Positions 44,729-55,514 of a stretch of 64,000 nucleotides of DNA are shown in pieces (position 1 is the first letter of the stretch; every line of letters begins with the position of its first letter). The translations under genes and the position numbers were made by a program. The notes beneath the pieces were generated by a model. That model did no database searches, was not told the origin of the DNA, and worked only from the letters and a program-made list of their open reading frames with translations. This DNA is from Chrysemys picta bellii (Eukaryota; Chordata; Testudines; Emydidae): positions 27,068,998-27,132,997 of the forward strand of contig NC_088791.1 of NCBI RefSeq assembly GCF_011386835.1. The letters are read 5' to 3'.

Positions 44729-45430
44729 TGTGACGGGACAGCACTGCCCCGCACCAGCCCCAGCAGTGTCACGCTGGAAGCACTGATGGCGGAAGTCCCG
44801 CCCCATCCATACTGGGCATCTCCAAGTGCTCTGGGAGTATAAAAGGAGGGAGCCCCGCTCAGTCTGGGCTGGCGGCCGCAGGGGAAGGACCTGATCGGGA
44901 AGCTCTTGCGGAGGACCAGCCGCCGCCTGCGGAAGCACTGGGGACTGAAGCCTCTCCAGGCTGGCCCGAAGCCCTACTGCAGGAGGAACCCAGGGAGGCG
45001 ACTGACATGGAGGCCCACAGGGAACCTAGGGACCGGTGGGAGACCTCCATGCTCAAGCCGGTAGGAAGTGACCCGGGGGGGGGGGAACAGACTGGTACCT
45101 TGCCCCCGGCAAGCTTCAGCGTGTTTCAGTAGGACTCACCCCCCCGCCCCCTCCCACTGAGCCAGGGGCAAGGTCCTACGCTGCGGTTGGGGCTGGAGGC
45201 TGGGACCCGGTGGAGTGGGAGAGTCTCTGGTCGCCAGGCCACATTGCCCCACAACCCAGGGCGACCCTAGAGACTCTGGCCACTAGGCCGCATTGCCCTG
45301 TGACCAGGGGCGAGTCTATGGACTCTGGCTACTAGGCCACCTTGCCCTACACCCAGGGGCGGTTCTATGGACTCTAGCCACTAGGCCATATTGCCCGGTA
45401 ACCAGGGCCGCAAACCCTCACAGCCTGTAT
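44729..45430 (+). mobile_element. Gypsy 3' LTR
   Basis: It starts TGTGACGGGACAGC just after the polypurine tract and has the same TATA box (GGGAGTATAAAAGGAGGGAG, about 44833) as the 5' copy. It includes a second 57-bp-type tandem array (45230-45410: CTCTGGCCACTAGGCC... units) and ends about CCTGTATCCCAGTGTG. Confidence 0.75.
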
Positions 45431-45434
45431 CCCA

Positions 45435-45845
45435 GTGTGTGAAGGACTCCCATTGTACTTGTGCCAAAGCTTAATAGATCAACTCATTTTTCCATCAATT
45501 TCCAGAAAATAAATGCGCTATCGGAATTAGACATATATGCTATGTCTAAACTGGATGAGTTGCTGGACAGATTAGGGTCCACCACTTTGTCAGGTCAAGA
45601 GTGGTATTGGCAGATTCCTTTGACACCCCCACTCACAAGAAAAGACCTTATTCTCCACCTCATTCAGCCAATATCAATTCAAGACCATACTATTTTGGCA
45701 TTCATGTATCCGCGGCCACCTTACAATACCTGATGGGTTGGATACTCCAGTCTCATATGCCACAGTCTAAATCAGTGGTATTGTCATTTACAGCTACAGT
45801 TGAAATGACCACTGAGGTCATCCAATTAATCCCCTTTCAAGGGCA
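45435..45845 (+). pseudogene. Older, more diverged Gypsy RT fragment
   Basis: The frame reads PIVLVPKLNRSTHFSINFQK, then INALSELDIYAMSKLDELLD and QEWYWQIPLTP, the same RT blocks as the neighbouring copy but with many substitutions. The downstream part shifts frame. It abuts the end of the 3' LTR, which suggests the younger element landed in an older copy. Confidence 0.75.
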
Positions 45846-46195
45846 GTAACTAGTCTGGAAGAGAAAACTGGTTGTTATGGACATGATATGAAAATATAGG
45901 ACTGTGGGCCAATCTCATCCATATTCATTGGCTTCCTAAAGACCTCTTGGACCAGGAGTGCATGTGGAGAAATAAACAGTAGAAATAAATGCTTAAAACC
46001 TATCTTAATACACTGTTTTTATTAAATGTCTGAAATAATGAAACAAAGGGGGAATGGAAATGCATAGTATATTGCTATATTTTTAACCAGAACTAGTTAT
46101 TGAAAACTTTGGAAACTATTATATTAATGTGTTGTCAGCCAGTCTCTTATGAATGATAGCTACTGTTAGAGCATGAAATGATATGTTTTCAATAA

Positions 46196-46374
46196 ACTAC
46201 ACCTCTACCTCGATATAACGCTGTCCTCGGAAGTCAAAAAATCTTACCACGTTATAGGTGAAACCGCGTTATATCGAACTTGCTTTGATCCACCGGAGTG
46301 CGCAGCCCCACCCCCCGGAGCACGGCTTTACCGCGTTATATCCGAATTCGTGTTATATCGGGGTAGAGGTATTC
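46196..46374. mobile_element. Tc1/mariner-like MITE with TATAACG motifs
   Basis: TACACCTCTACCTCGATATA at the left and TTATATCGGGGTAGAGGTAT at the right are inverted repeats. Internal CCGCGTTATATCGAACTTGC and ACCGCGTTATATCCGAATTC repeat the end motif. TA lies at both ends. No coding capacity. Confidence 0.75.
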
Positions 46375-48885
46375 TAGGGATGGTTTTTGTGCATTTTGGA
46401 CGCACGAGGAAAAATAAGATCAAAAGCCAAATACAACAGATACCCAAATGTATGAAATAGTCCCCTCTGGAACTATGGACCTAAATTTTCAAAATGAACT
46501 TTGACTATATCAGATTTTGGCTGCCCAATATATGACACCAGAAGATGGTCTGAGTTTCAGTGTGCTTGCTTCCCATGCTCAGCCCTTTCTGAAAATCAGG
46601 TCTCATTAAAGGTGTCTAAAGAAATGGGATAAGTATGTTTGTTGAAATTGGTACCTCTGAACCTGAGAGTTTTTGTAAGGTTCACAAGTAGTTGACATCT
46701 TTATTCAACAATTTTAACCAAACAGGTTGGACAATCACAAACATTCCTCAAAGTACTGCCTGTAAAAATGGCATCTTTCATGACAATTCTAATTGAAGGC
46801 ATGGTGCGCCTCAATAAATAAGACATTTAATACCTTCTCCCCCACCCCTGCCCATTGATCCATGTGTTTACATAAAATATATGATAATATCAACTAGACC
46901 ACAGTGATCCATATGCCTCAACCCCAACCAAGATTGGTACAGTAGCAACAGTCAGAGACAAGAGATGCCTAGAGGCTGTTTTAAAATGCTTTGGACCTCC
47001 TAAAGTGCTTCTGCTAGACATAGTATCAATTGTATTTAAAAGAAGCTTGCAAGAATCATTGATCCTGCTCAGTGATATATTATCATGACAGTATAAGAGT
47101 GTAGGAAAATTCTCAGCTCTTTTATGAGCAGCGGAAGATTGTGAAAAATAGAGGGAGGGGTGGTATCAAACTTTTAGGAAGAGCTTTTAGTCTTCCGCAC
47201 ACTTCAGGTATGTCTGTACCTTATTTCTCTGTGAAGAGACCATTTTTACTATGGTGCAAGCACAGAGGTATAGGAAGAAATGGTAAAATCATAACCTTCT
47301 ACTATCTTTAATAGTGGGCTTGTAGTAGCAAGTTGATTTTTGCTCTTTATAATAATAGATCTGTAGTTAAATTTTGCATTCTTCCCATCTGGATAGTTGA
47401 CCATACTAGGCCTACAGCTTGTGCAGATCCTCAGAACTATGCATTTGCATAGCATCCCTCTGGAGAGCTGCACTTGAGCTCAGATCCTACCCCTGGCAGC
47501 AGCCCCACGTAACTGGGCTTGATGATGGACTATTCCATGAAGGCTGAAAGGAATCTTCTCCCACAGGCGCTGGAGTAGTAGTGATACAGTGCTTACCTCT
47601 CCTGCACCAGGGCAAAGTGACCAGTATATCTGCATAGTGGTGGATCCATCATTCCTACTAACACACCTCTCACTACCCATCTGTGCCCTGACAACCAAAC
47701 TGTGCCGTACAGGTATGCAGAGGGTGCTCTTGCTTAAACACCCTGCTCTCTGAGCAGCAGAACCACACCAAGTTCTTCCTTATCTCTCACTGTGGAGGAG
47801 GGGATAAGATCTAAACATTGGTACATGTTAAAGAACAGTAACAAAATTGAAATATTGTGATGCCTGGGTACTACATTCTTTTACTATCCCTTTTGTTTTT
47901 AATTTTCAAACCAAATTCAATCAAACCTGTCTAAAGCCTGTAATCTAGTTGAAGATGAAGGGCCAGAGTGTGGTTTCTTTACACTGGTGTAGGTCTATGG
48001 AGGCTCCACTGACTTCAATTAAATGTTTCTGGATTCGTATTGGTATGAGAGAGATCTGAATGTTTAGTATAATGTTTAAAATGTAACCTTTTTTTTTCCA
48101 AATCAGAAACAAACTCTTAATTTAATACACACATACACGAGAGAGAGAGAATGAGATACATGAGAAATTATAACTTCAAAAGGTCATTTTAAAAGACAAC
48201 TATGAAGGAGTGAAAACAGGGAATTGGAATATAATGGTACTTTCAACCTATGTTTGTTGGCTTTCCCTCTCACTCTGACTCATAATAGGATATTCCAATT
48301 CTTTAGGATCTGAGGGAATTAAGGACAGTCTCACATATTTTAAAAATGCAGTTCTTTTTTCCTGTTTACCCAGCTACGGCAGATACTTTTCCCTCTTATG
48401 CAATCTTGCAAATAAGCTTTTATTTGGGGGTGGACAAGGGTGTTATAAAAAGACTTACAGCAATTTAATAGATGGAGGTTCAATAACCTACAAGATGAAA
48501 AATTTAAGTATCATGTCATTCAGGAAACAAAGACATACATTGAACTCCACAAAGGAGAAGATATATCCCCTTCATTCCTCTGGAAGGCATTTAAACCTGT
48601 GCTAGAGGGCCAAATAATATCACACTCTGCCCATAAAAGAACAAGGAACAGGCAGTTAACAAAAGATTTAGAGTTAAAGGTAATATCGCTCTAGAGACCT
48701 TTTCACATGAACCCAACAAAGAACTTTCGCTCAGCTAAATTCTTCTTGGGATGCACCGAATTGCCTACTACAAACCAGCTCAGCAGAGCTATGCACTCTT
48801 AAAGCACAAATTCGGTGTGGGTGCCAATAAGCCTAGTAAACAACTTATCCTTTATCTGACCCTTCCTTTTTCTGTCTTGTCTATT
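46375..48885. other. Mostly unassigned intergenic DNA
   Basis: Only a palindromic-type scrap was noted at about 47955-48065 (ACACTGGTGTAGGTCTATGG then CCACTGACTTCAATTA), typical of old amniote repeats. There is a short GA run at 48138-48150. Confidence 0.5.
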
Positions 48886-48887
48886 TA

Positions 48888-49135
48888 AGCCCCAGTCCTG
48901 CAACTGACATCACCAGGGCAGATTGCTGCTCCATAGAAGTCAATATTATTGAGCTTTGCCTGAGTGCAGCAGTCTGTCTGCAGGCTATTAATGGCAGAAC
49001 AGGGCCTAGAATGTAAGTTCTTCTGGGTAGTGACATTCTCTTACTATGTGTATGTGCAGCACACAGAACTGTGGGGCCCTGATCTTGGCCAGGGCCTCTA
49101 GGTGCTACTGCAATACAAACAGTAGATAAATAATT
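48888..49135. mobile_element. Old amniote SINE/palindromic repeat relics
   Basis: CCCCAGTCCTGCAACTGACA and the opposite GCAGGC near 48980, then GAATGTAAGTTCTTCTGGG, GGGGCCCTGATCTTGG and CTAGGTGCTACTGCAATAC match two common reptile/bird repeat styles. A poor A-rich tail follows. Confidence 0.5.
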
Positions 49136-49138
49136 AAG

Positions 49139-50853
49139 AAATGACTAGAGCTGTCAAGCGATTAAAAAAATTAATTACGATTAATCACGCAATTAAAAAT
49201 ATTAATCGCGATTAATCGCACTGTTAAACCATAATAGAATACCATTTATTTAAATAATTTTGGATATTTTCTACATTTTCAAATATAATAATTTTAATTA
49301 CAAGGGAGAATACAAAGTGTACAGTGCTCAATTTATATTTATTTTTATTACAAATATCTGCACTATAAAAACAGAAGTAATAGTATTTTTCTATTCACCT
49401 AATACAAGTACTGTAGTGCAATCGCTATCATGAAAGTTGAACTTACAAATACAGAATTGTGTCCAAAAAATAACTGCATTCAAAAATAAAATAATGTAAA
49501 ACTTTAGAGCCTACAAGTCCACTCGGTCTTACTTCTTGTTCAGCCAATCGATCAGACAAACAAGTTTGTTTACATTTGCAGGAGATAATGCTGCTCGCTT
49601 CTTGTTTACAATATTACCTGAAAGTGAGAACAGGGGTATGCATGGCATTTTTGTAGTTGGCATTGCAAGATATTTATGTGCCAGATGCACTAAAGATTCA
49701 TATGTCCCTTCATGCTTCAACCATCATTCCAGAGGACATGTGTCCATGCTGATAACAGGTTCTGCTCAATAACCATCCAAAGCAGTGTGGACCGATGCAT
49801 GTTCATTTTCATCATCTGAGTCAGATGCCACCAGTAGAAGGTTGATTTTCTTTTTTGGTGGTTTGAGTTCTGTAGTTTCCGCATCAGAGTGTTGCTCTTT
49901 TAAAACTTCTGAAAGCATGCTCTACACCACATCCCTCTAAGATTTTGGAAGGCACTTCAGATTCTTAAACTTTAGGTCGAGTGCTGTAGCTATCTTTAGA
50001 AATCTCACATTGGTACCTTCTCTGAGTTTTGTCAAATCTGCAATGAAAGTGTTCTTAAAAAACAATGTGCTTGGTCATCATCCAAGACTGCTATAACATA
50101 AAATATATGGCAGAACGTGGGTAAAACAGAGTAGGAGACATACAATTCTCCCCCAAGGAGTTCTGTCACAAATGTAATTAATGCATTCTTTTTTTTACAA
50201 GCATTAGCAGCATGGAAGCATGTCCTGTGGAATGGTGGCTGAAGTATGAAGGGACATACTAATGTTTAGCATATCTGGTATGTAAATACCATGCAATGCC
50301 TGCTACAAAAATGCCATGTGAATGCCTGTTCTCACTTTCAGGTGACATTGTAAATAAGAAGCGGGTAGCATTATCTCCTGTAAATGTAAACAAACTTGTT
50401 TGTCTTAGTGATTGGCTGAACAAGACGTAGGATTGAGTGGACTTGTAGGCTCTAAAGTTTTACATTGTTTTGTTTTAGAGTGCAGTTATGTAACCAAAAA
50501 ATATATCCATTTGTAAGTTGCACTTTCACCATAAATAGATTGCACTACAGTACTTGTATGAGGTGAATTGAAAAATGCTATTTCCTGTTTGCCATTTTTA
50601 CAGTGCAAATATTTGTAATAAAAAATAGTATAAAGTGAGCACTCTCTACTTTGTATACTATGTTGTAATTAAAATTAATATATTTGAAAATGTAGAAAAA
50701 CATCCAAAAATATTTAATAAATTTCAATTGGTATTCTATTGTTTAACTGTGTGATTAAAACTGCAATTAATCGAGATTCGTTTTTTTAACTGAGATTTTT
50801 TTTTTAGTTAATTGCATGAGTTAACTGTGATTAATTGACAGCCCTACAAATGA
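49139..50853. mobile_element. hAT-derived foldback element, 1.70 kb
   Basis: The body is 49145-50847. The outer ends AGAGCTGTCAA and TTGACAGCCCT are inverted, and AAATGA lies directly outside both (49139-49144 and 50848-50853). The arms of about 630-650 bp (49145-49790 and 50215-50847) are inverted copies. The spacer 49790-50215 is unique. The ends also contain many GATTAATCG-type repeats. Each arm carries a copy of the hAT C-terminal dimerisation domain on opposite strands, which shows a duplication-inversion origin. Confidence 0.85.
49529..50060 (-). pseudogene. hAT transposase C-terminus relic
   Basis: From 50060 downwards the minus strand reads TFIADLTKLREGTNVRFLK, then IATALDLKFKNLKCLPKS, then SEVLKEQHSDAETTELKPPK. 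After stops it ends in the open stretch 49720-49529, with PCIPLFSLSGNIVNKKRAAL and SPANVNKLVCLIDWLNKK. The latter is the hAT dimerisation signature (LFS..GNIV..KR..LSP.NV..L). The N-terminal two thirds, with the catalytic residues, are absent. Stops interrupt the frame. Confidence 0.8.
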
Positions 50854-52352
50854 ATAATTATTATGAGGCAAGAGGCCACCAACACAAATCCCTAAGGTAA
50901 AACAATTTGCAGAGAAACAAATGACAGAGCAAGTGAAACCCTTGAGGAAGTAGAATCACTAGCTGTCCGTGTCACTACAGGAATGGATGCACATGGTTAG
51001 ATAAAGCTAATAGGGTGTGGTAACTTCTGGAAGATAAAAGAGGCCTGGTTCTGATCTCACACTAGTTTTGCATTAGGACTGTTTAACCTGAGTTACCACT
51101 ATTTCCCACCTATATAAGTGAGATCCGAATCAGATCCAAGAAGCAAGCTATTTCTTTTTTATGGTACCTAGTCCCAACTTAATCTCGACCGCTTTCCTAG
51201 TCTAAACAAGTCCTTTGAGGCCCTGTATGTGGTTCCAGTTTTATTAAAGTGCCCCTCACTCTGCCTGTTCTCCAGCAGAACTAGTGGAAGGATCCTCACA
51301 AAAGCACTCCCCACACTAACTGACGCATGAGATAGCGCAGGTAGCAATAAGTAAATGAGTAGGTTCCTATGGGATAGTTCAAGCTGCTGCTTAACACTAG
51401 ATCCTACAACAGTCTGGTCTCCCCACCTTTTCTGGATGCTGTTTCACAGGATGGCACCCTCCTTTAGTTATTGGTTACCATAGAGACAGAACAGCATGCA
51501 CTTCAGGGAGTTTTGTGCAGCAGAGCTAGGGAGATGGGAGCAGGGACGTCATCAAGGGTAGAGCTGGGCACCTGGTGAGAGGCAGTCTGGGCAGTGGTGA
51601 GGAGACTGTCTATTTGGGGAAATCATTTTGGTGAGCAGGGAGAGGAGTAGGAGGGTGCTTGGAAACAGGAAAAGATTTGGGGCAGGAAGGGGAGAGTATG
51701 GAGCTTTCAGAGACAGGAAGGACTGGAAAATATTACAAGATATTAGTAGGGAAGAGGAAGAGTACACTGGCTGTAGTTAGAAATGTAATGAAAGCACACG
51801 TTCCCTAGCTTACCTTTATTACTTTCCTTATGTACACCAGAACAGACTCGGGCTAAACCTATGATGAGCAATACAGAAATAGGGAAGAGAGGACAGAAGT
51901 GCAGGATGAAGTGAAAGGTGTCCGCCAGGTCAACATTGCCAAACAGACAGAACCAGCAGTTGCCTAGAGCAACAAGTCATTCAGTAACTGTTTGTGGATG
52001 ACTGCACATTGATAGGTGCAGACATTTGACAGTTTTCCTAAGGCAGTAGCCAATTCAGGTTATCAATTCTGGAGGGCAATCTGCTATTGCCAGTGAAACT
52101 CATTAGTCCAATATATAAGGAAAGGCCTAGAGCTTTGCAGAGACATTGTAAGAGAATCAGCATTTCTACCACTAAAGACAATCCAGAGGCACCAATGTAT
52201 ATTACAGAAACATCTTTAATACAATCAAACAAAATTTCTTTACAACATTTCATAAGGGAAGAAGGTGCATAACCTGTTTATTCATTAGAATATATCTCTG
52301 ATAGCTACATGCAATACAACTTGCATAGGATTTGTATGTGCTTGTGATGAGA
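50854..52352. other. Unassigned intergenic DNA
   Basis: No coding sequence or classified repeat was identified. 52040-52300 has overlapping short open frames on both strands with no domain. Confidence 0.5.
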
Positions 52353-53778
52353 CTCTAAAACGGGTCAGCAACCTATGGCACACGTGCCAAAGACGGCACG
52401 CAAGCCGATTTTTAATGGCACGCTGCTGCCTGCCGGGTCCCGCTCAGCCCGCTGCCATTAAAAATCCTGCCCGACTCAGCCCGCTCTTCTCCGCCCCCTG
52501 CCTACCGCTCTCTCTGGCAGGGGAAGGGGGCAGAAGCAAGCTTGGTCCTGCCGGCCGCTGCTGCAGGGCAGGCTCCGCCAGCAGCCAAGCTTCCCCCCAG
52601 CGTGCTGAGTCGAGCCCTGCCTCCTCTCCCTCCCTGCCGCTGATGGCCTTTGCGAGGGAGGGGAGAAGAGCAGCTCCAGCGCCCTCGCTGCTCAGACCGG
52701 TAAGGAGGTGGAGAAGAGGCAGGGGGAAGTGGGGTAGGAGCGGGGCGTATCCCTCCAGCCCCCTGCCATGAACCGCTCAGGTTCACCAAGCACCCCCCCG
52801 ATCCTAGCCCACCCCCCCAGCCCTCTGCCCTGACCCCTGCACCCCTTGCACGTCAGCCCCCTGCATCCCCCCCACGACCCCATCCCTGATTCCTGCACCC
52901 TCCACACATACCCAGCCCCCTCACACCTCATGACGACTCCTGCACCCCCTCACATGCCCCCTGCCCTCTGCCCTGACTCCTGCACCCTCCACACATACCC
53001 AGCCTCCCCACACCCCATGCCCTGACTCCTGCACCCCCTTGCACCCCAGTTCCCTGCATCCCCCCCACGACCCCATCCCTGACTCCTGCACTCCCCACAC
53101 ATACCCAGCCCCCCCCACACCCCATGCCCTGACTCTTGCATCCCCCCCATCCCCACCCCCCCACCCTGAGCACCAGGTTGGCAGCAGGTCGAGCGGGGCC
53201 AGCGGCTGGGACCCCAGATGGCAAGGGGCCAGCAGCCAGAACCCCAGACCAGCAGCGGGCTGTGCGGGGTTGGCAGCAGGGACCCTGGCTGGCAGGAGCC
53301 AGTGGATGGAACCCCAGACCGGCAGCGGGCTGAGCCGCTCGGCCCGCTGCTGGTCTGGGGTGCCGGCCCTGCTCAGCCCGCCGCCGGTCTGGGGTTCTGG
53401 CTGCCGGCCCGGGGTTCTGGCTGCTGGCCCCTTGCCAGCTGGGGTCCCAGCTGCCAGCCCCGCTCAGCCCCTGCCAACCTGGGGTTCTGGCCGCAGGCCC
53501 TGCTCAGCCCACTGCCGGCCTAGGTGAACAGAACCCCAGGCTAGCAGAGGGCTGAGCAGGCATTTTAATTTAATTTTAAATGAAGCTTGTTAAATATTTT
53601 GAAAACCTTGTTTACTTTACATAAAACAGTAGTTTAGTTATATTATATATAGACCTATAGAGAGAGACCTTCTAAAAAACGTTAAAATGTATTACCGGCA
53701 CATGAAACCTTTAATTAAAGTGAATAAATGAAGACTCGGCACACCACTTCTGAAAGGTTGCCGACCCCTGCCCTAAAA
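52353..53778. mobile_element. hAT-type element with GC-rich interior, 1.41 kb
   Basis: The body is 52361-53770. The left GGGTCAGCAACCTATGGCAC and the right GTGCC-type end (GGCACACCACTTCTGAAAGG then TTGCCGACCCCTG) are inverted. CTCTAAAA (52353-52360) and CCCTAAAA (53771-53778) match at 7 of 8 positions. The interior holds two GC-rich minisatellites: 52790-53170 (CCCTGACTCCTGCACCCC units) and 53170-53540 (GGCAGCGGGCTGAGC units). AT-rich sequence follows (53545-53690). Confidence 0.85.
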
Positions 53779-53844
53779 CAACTAAACAATCTTTCACAGC
53801 CATACAGAAGAGCAGCAAAATGAGTTAAGTCTAGATCAGTGATA

Positions 53845-54016
53845 CTCAGACTGAGGCTCTCGAGCCACAAGTGGCTCTTTAACCTGTCTCCTGCGGCTCT
53901 TTACAGCACATGATATTAAAAATCTGTGTGACTGAATATATGGTACTATAGTAAATGACATAATGAATTCACACTACTGTAATTGGGATTATGTTTTCCA
54001 ATATGCATTACTTTGC
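53845..54016. mobile_element. hAT-type left-end fragment and flank
   Basis: CAGTGATACTCAGACTGAGG followed by CTCGAGCCACAAGTGGCTC and TCCTGCGGCTCTTTACAGC has the form of another hAT-type terminus. Its right end was not found. The Penelope insertion begins at 54017. Confidence 0.45.
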
Positions 54017-54354
54017 CTTAGAGACTAACAAATTTATTAGAGCATAAGCTTTCGTGGACTACAGCCCACTTCTTCGGATGCATCTCTAAGGTGCTACCCT
54101 GTTTCCCCGAAAATAAGACATCCTCCGAAAATAAGGCCTACTTACAGTTTTGCCTCTCGTTGTAATATAAGGCATCCCCCCGATAATAAGACCTCCCCGA
54201 TAATAAGGCATCCACCGATAATAAGGCATTTTTCATTTCTGAAAAATAAGACATCCCCTGAAAATAAGACCTAGCGCATCTTTGGGAGCAAAAATTAATA
54301 TAAGACACTGTCTTATTTTCGGGGAAACAGGGTACAAGTACTCCTGTTCTTTTT
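54017..54354. mobile_element. Penelope-like fragment (split by a MITE)
   Basis: TTAGAGCATAAGCTTTCGTG, then GACTACAGCCCACTTCTTC, and after the MITE CAAGTACTCCTGTTCTTTTT are typical of a Penelope-like terminus. CATTACTTTGC occurs on the left (54006-54016) and right (54401-54411) as a probable target duplication, but a 48-bp inverted copy of the left flank lies between the element and the right duplication. Confidence 0.7.
54095..54334. mobile_element. TA-inserted MITE, 236 bp
   Basis: The body is 54097-54332. CCCTGTTTCCCCGAAAATAA at the left and its complement at the right give an inverted repeat of about 24 bp with no visible mismatch. TA flanks both sides (54095-54096 and 54333-54334). Removing body plus one TA restores GTGCTACAAGTACTCC of the host Penelope sequence. 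Imperfect internal repeats of GATAATAAG(A/G)C are present. Confidence 0.95.
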
Positions 54355-54402
54355 ACAGTAGTGTGAATTCATTATGTCATTTACTATAGTACCATATATT
54401 CA

Positions 54403-54590
54403 TTACTTTGCATTTATCAACATTGAATTTCATCTGCCATTTTTTTAAAATGTCACCCAGTCACCCAGTTTTGTGAGATCTCTTTGTAACAGTCTGCTAT
54501 GGACTTAACTATCTTGAGTAATTTTGTATCATCTGCAAACTTTGTCAGTTCATTGTTTACCCCTTTTTGCAGATCATTTTTTACTGATTG
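54403..54590 (-). pseudogene. CR1 RT fragment, antisense
   Basis: TTTGCATTTATCAACATTG, then TCACCCAGTTTTGTGAGATC, then TTTTGTATCATCTGCAAACT is the antisense of the CR1 segment that encodes KFADDTK. It ends where a plus-strand CR1 piece begins. Confidence 0.75.
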
Positions 54591-54885
54591 GAGGTCTGCA
54601 AAACAAACCATATAATGAGAGACTTAGGGAGTGCAATCCATTTAGCTTATTGAAGAAAATGTGAAGAGGTGACTTGATCACAGTCTATAAATACCTATGT
54701 GGGAAGATATTTGATACTTCACAGTTCTTTAATTGAGCAGAAAACAGCATGACAAGATCCAATATCTGGAAGCTGAAACTAGACAAATTCAAACTGGGAA
54801 TAAGGCAAAAAATTAACAGTGAGGGTAATTAATCATTGGAATTGTCTTCATCACCAGAAGTCTTTAAATCAAGATTAGATGATGT
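54591..54885 (+). mobile_element. CR1 3' fragment, sense
   Basis: GAGAGACTTAGGGAGTGC, then AGAGGTGACTTGATCACAG, GAAGCTGAAACTAGACAAAT and GGGTAATTAATCATTGGAAT follow the CR1 post-RT order in the plus direction, opposite to the piece just before it. Confidence 0.75.
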
Positions 54886-55235
54886 CACAACCTTTGCCCT
54901 GACCCCAATTCTGGACAGGCACCAGATTGCTGTAAACAGATCCATTTCCCAGGTCTATGTGCTTCTAAGTTTGCCTGGGCCTGGGCAGGGACTGACCATT
55001 GTTCCAAACTTCGGGTTTCTCATGCAATCTCACAGGTACCGACTCCTATCTGATACCCTTCTTCTACACTGGGACGCACGGTTTGGCCACCTTGATCCCA
55101 GAACCAGTGCCACAGTCCTGCCGAGCCCCCAGTGCTTAGAGATATTTCCCTCCAAAGTCCAACTGGCTGTGGGAGCTCTGGTTTCCTTATTGTGTCCTTC
55201 ATGGAAAACATGGCAGCAAAGCAAGGAACATAGAC

Positions 55236-55514
55236 TTAGCCCCAGTCTACACTTAAAGTTTAGGTTGACATAGTTTGGCACTCAGGGGTGTGAAAAAGCC
55301 ACATCTTTGGCACAGCTATGCCAACATAACCGCCAGCGTAGATGAAGCTAGGCCAATAGAAGAATGATTCCATTGATTTAGCTACCATTGCTCAGGGAAG
55401 TGGTGTACCTACATTGATGGGGAAAAAAACACTTCTGTTGATGCAGGCTGTCTACACTATTGGGTTATGCTGGCTTAGGGCCACTATAAGTCCCATAGTG
55501 TAGACATGGCCTTA
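55236..55514. mobile_element. MITE with AGTCTACAC / GTGTAGAC ends
   Basis: TTAGCCCCAGTCTACACTTA at the left and TAGTGTAGACATGGCCTTA at the right are inverted. The interior has CACTCAGGGGTGTGAAAAAG and GGCTGTCTACACTAT, as in 7156-7446. Confidence 0.75.

Larger units (their letters stand above)
53933..54402. repeat. Perfect 48-bp inverted repeat flanking the Penelope insertion
   Basis: 53933-53980 and 54355-54402 are exact reverse complements (48 of 48; the right copy begins ACAGTAGTGTGAATTC). Confidence 0.95.
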
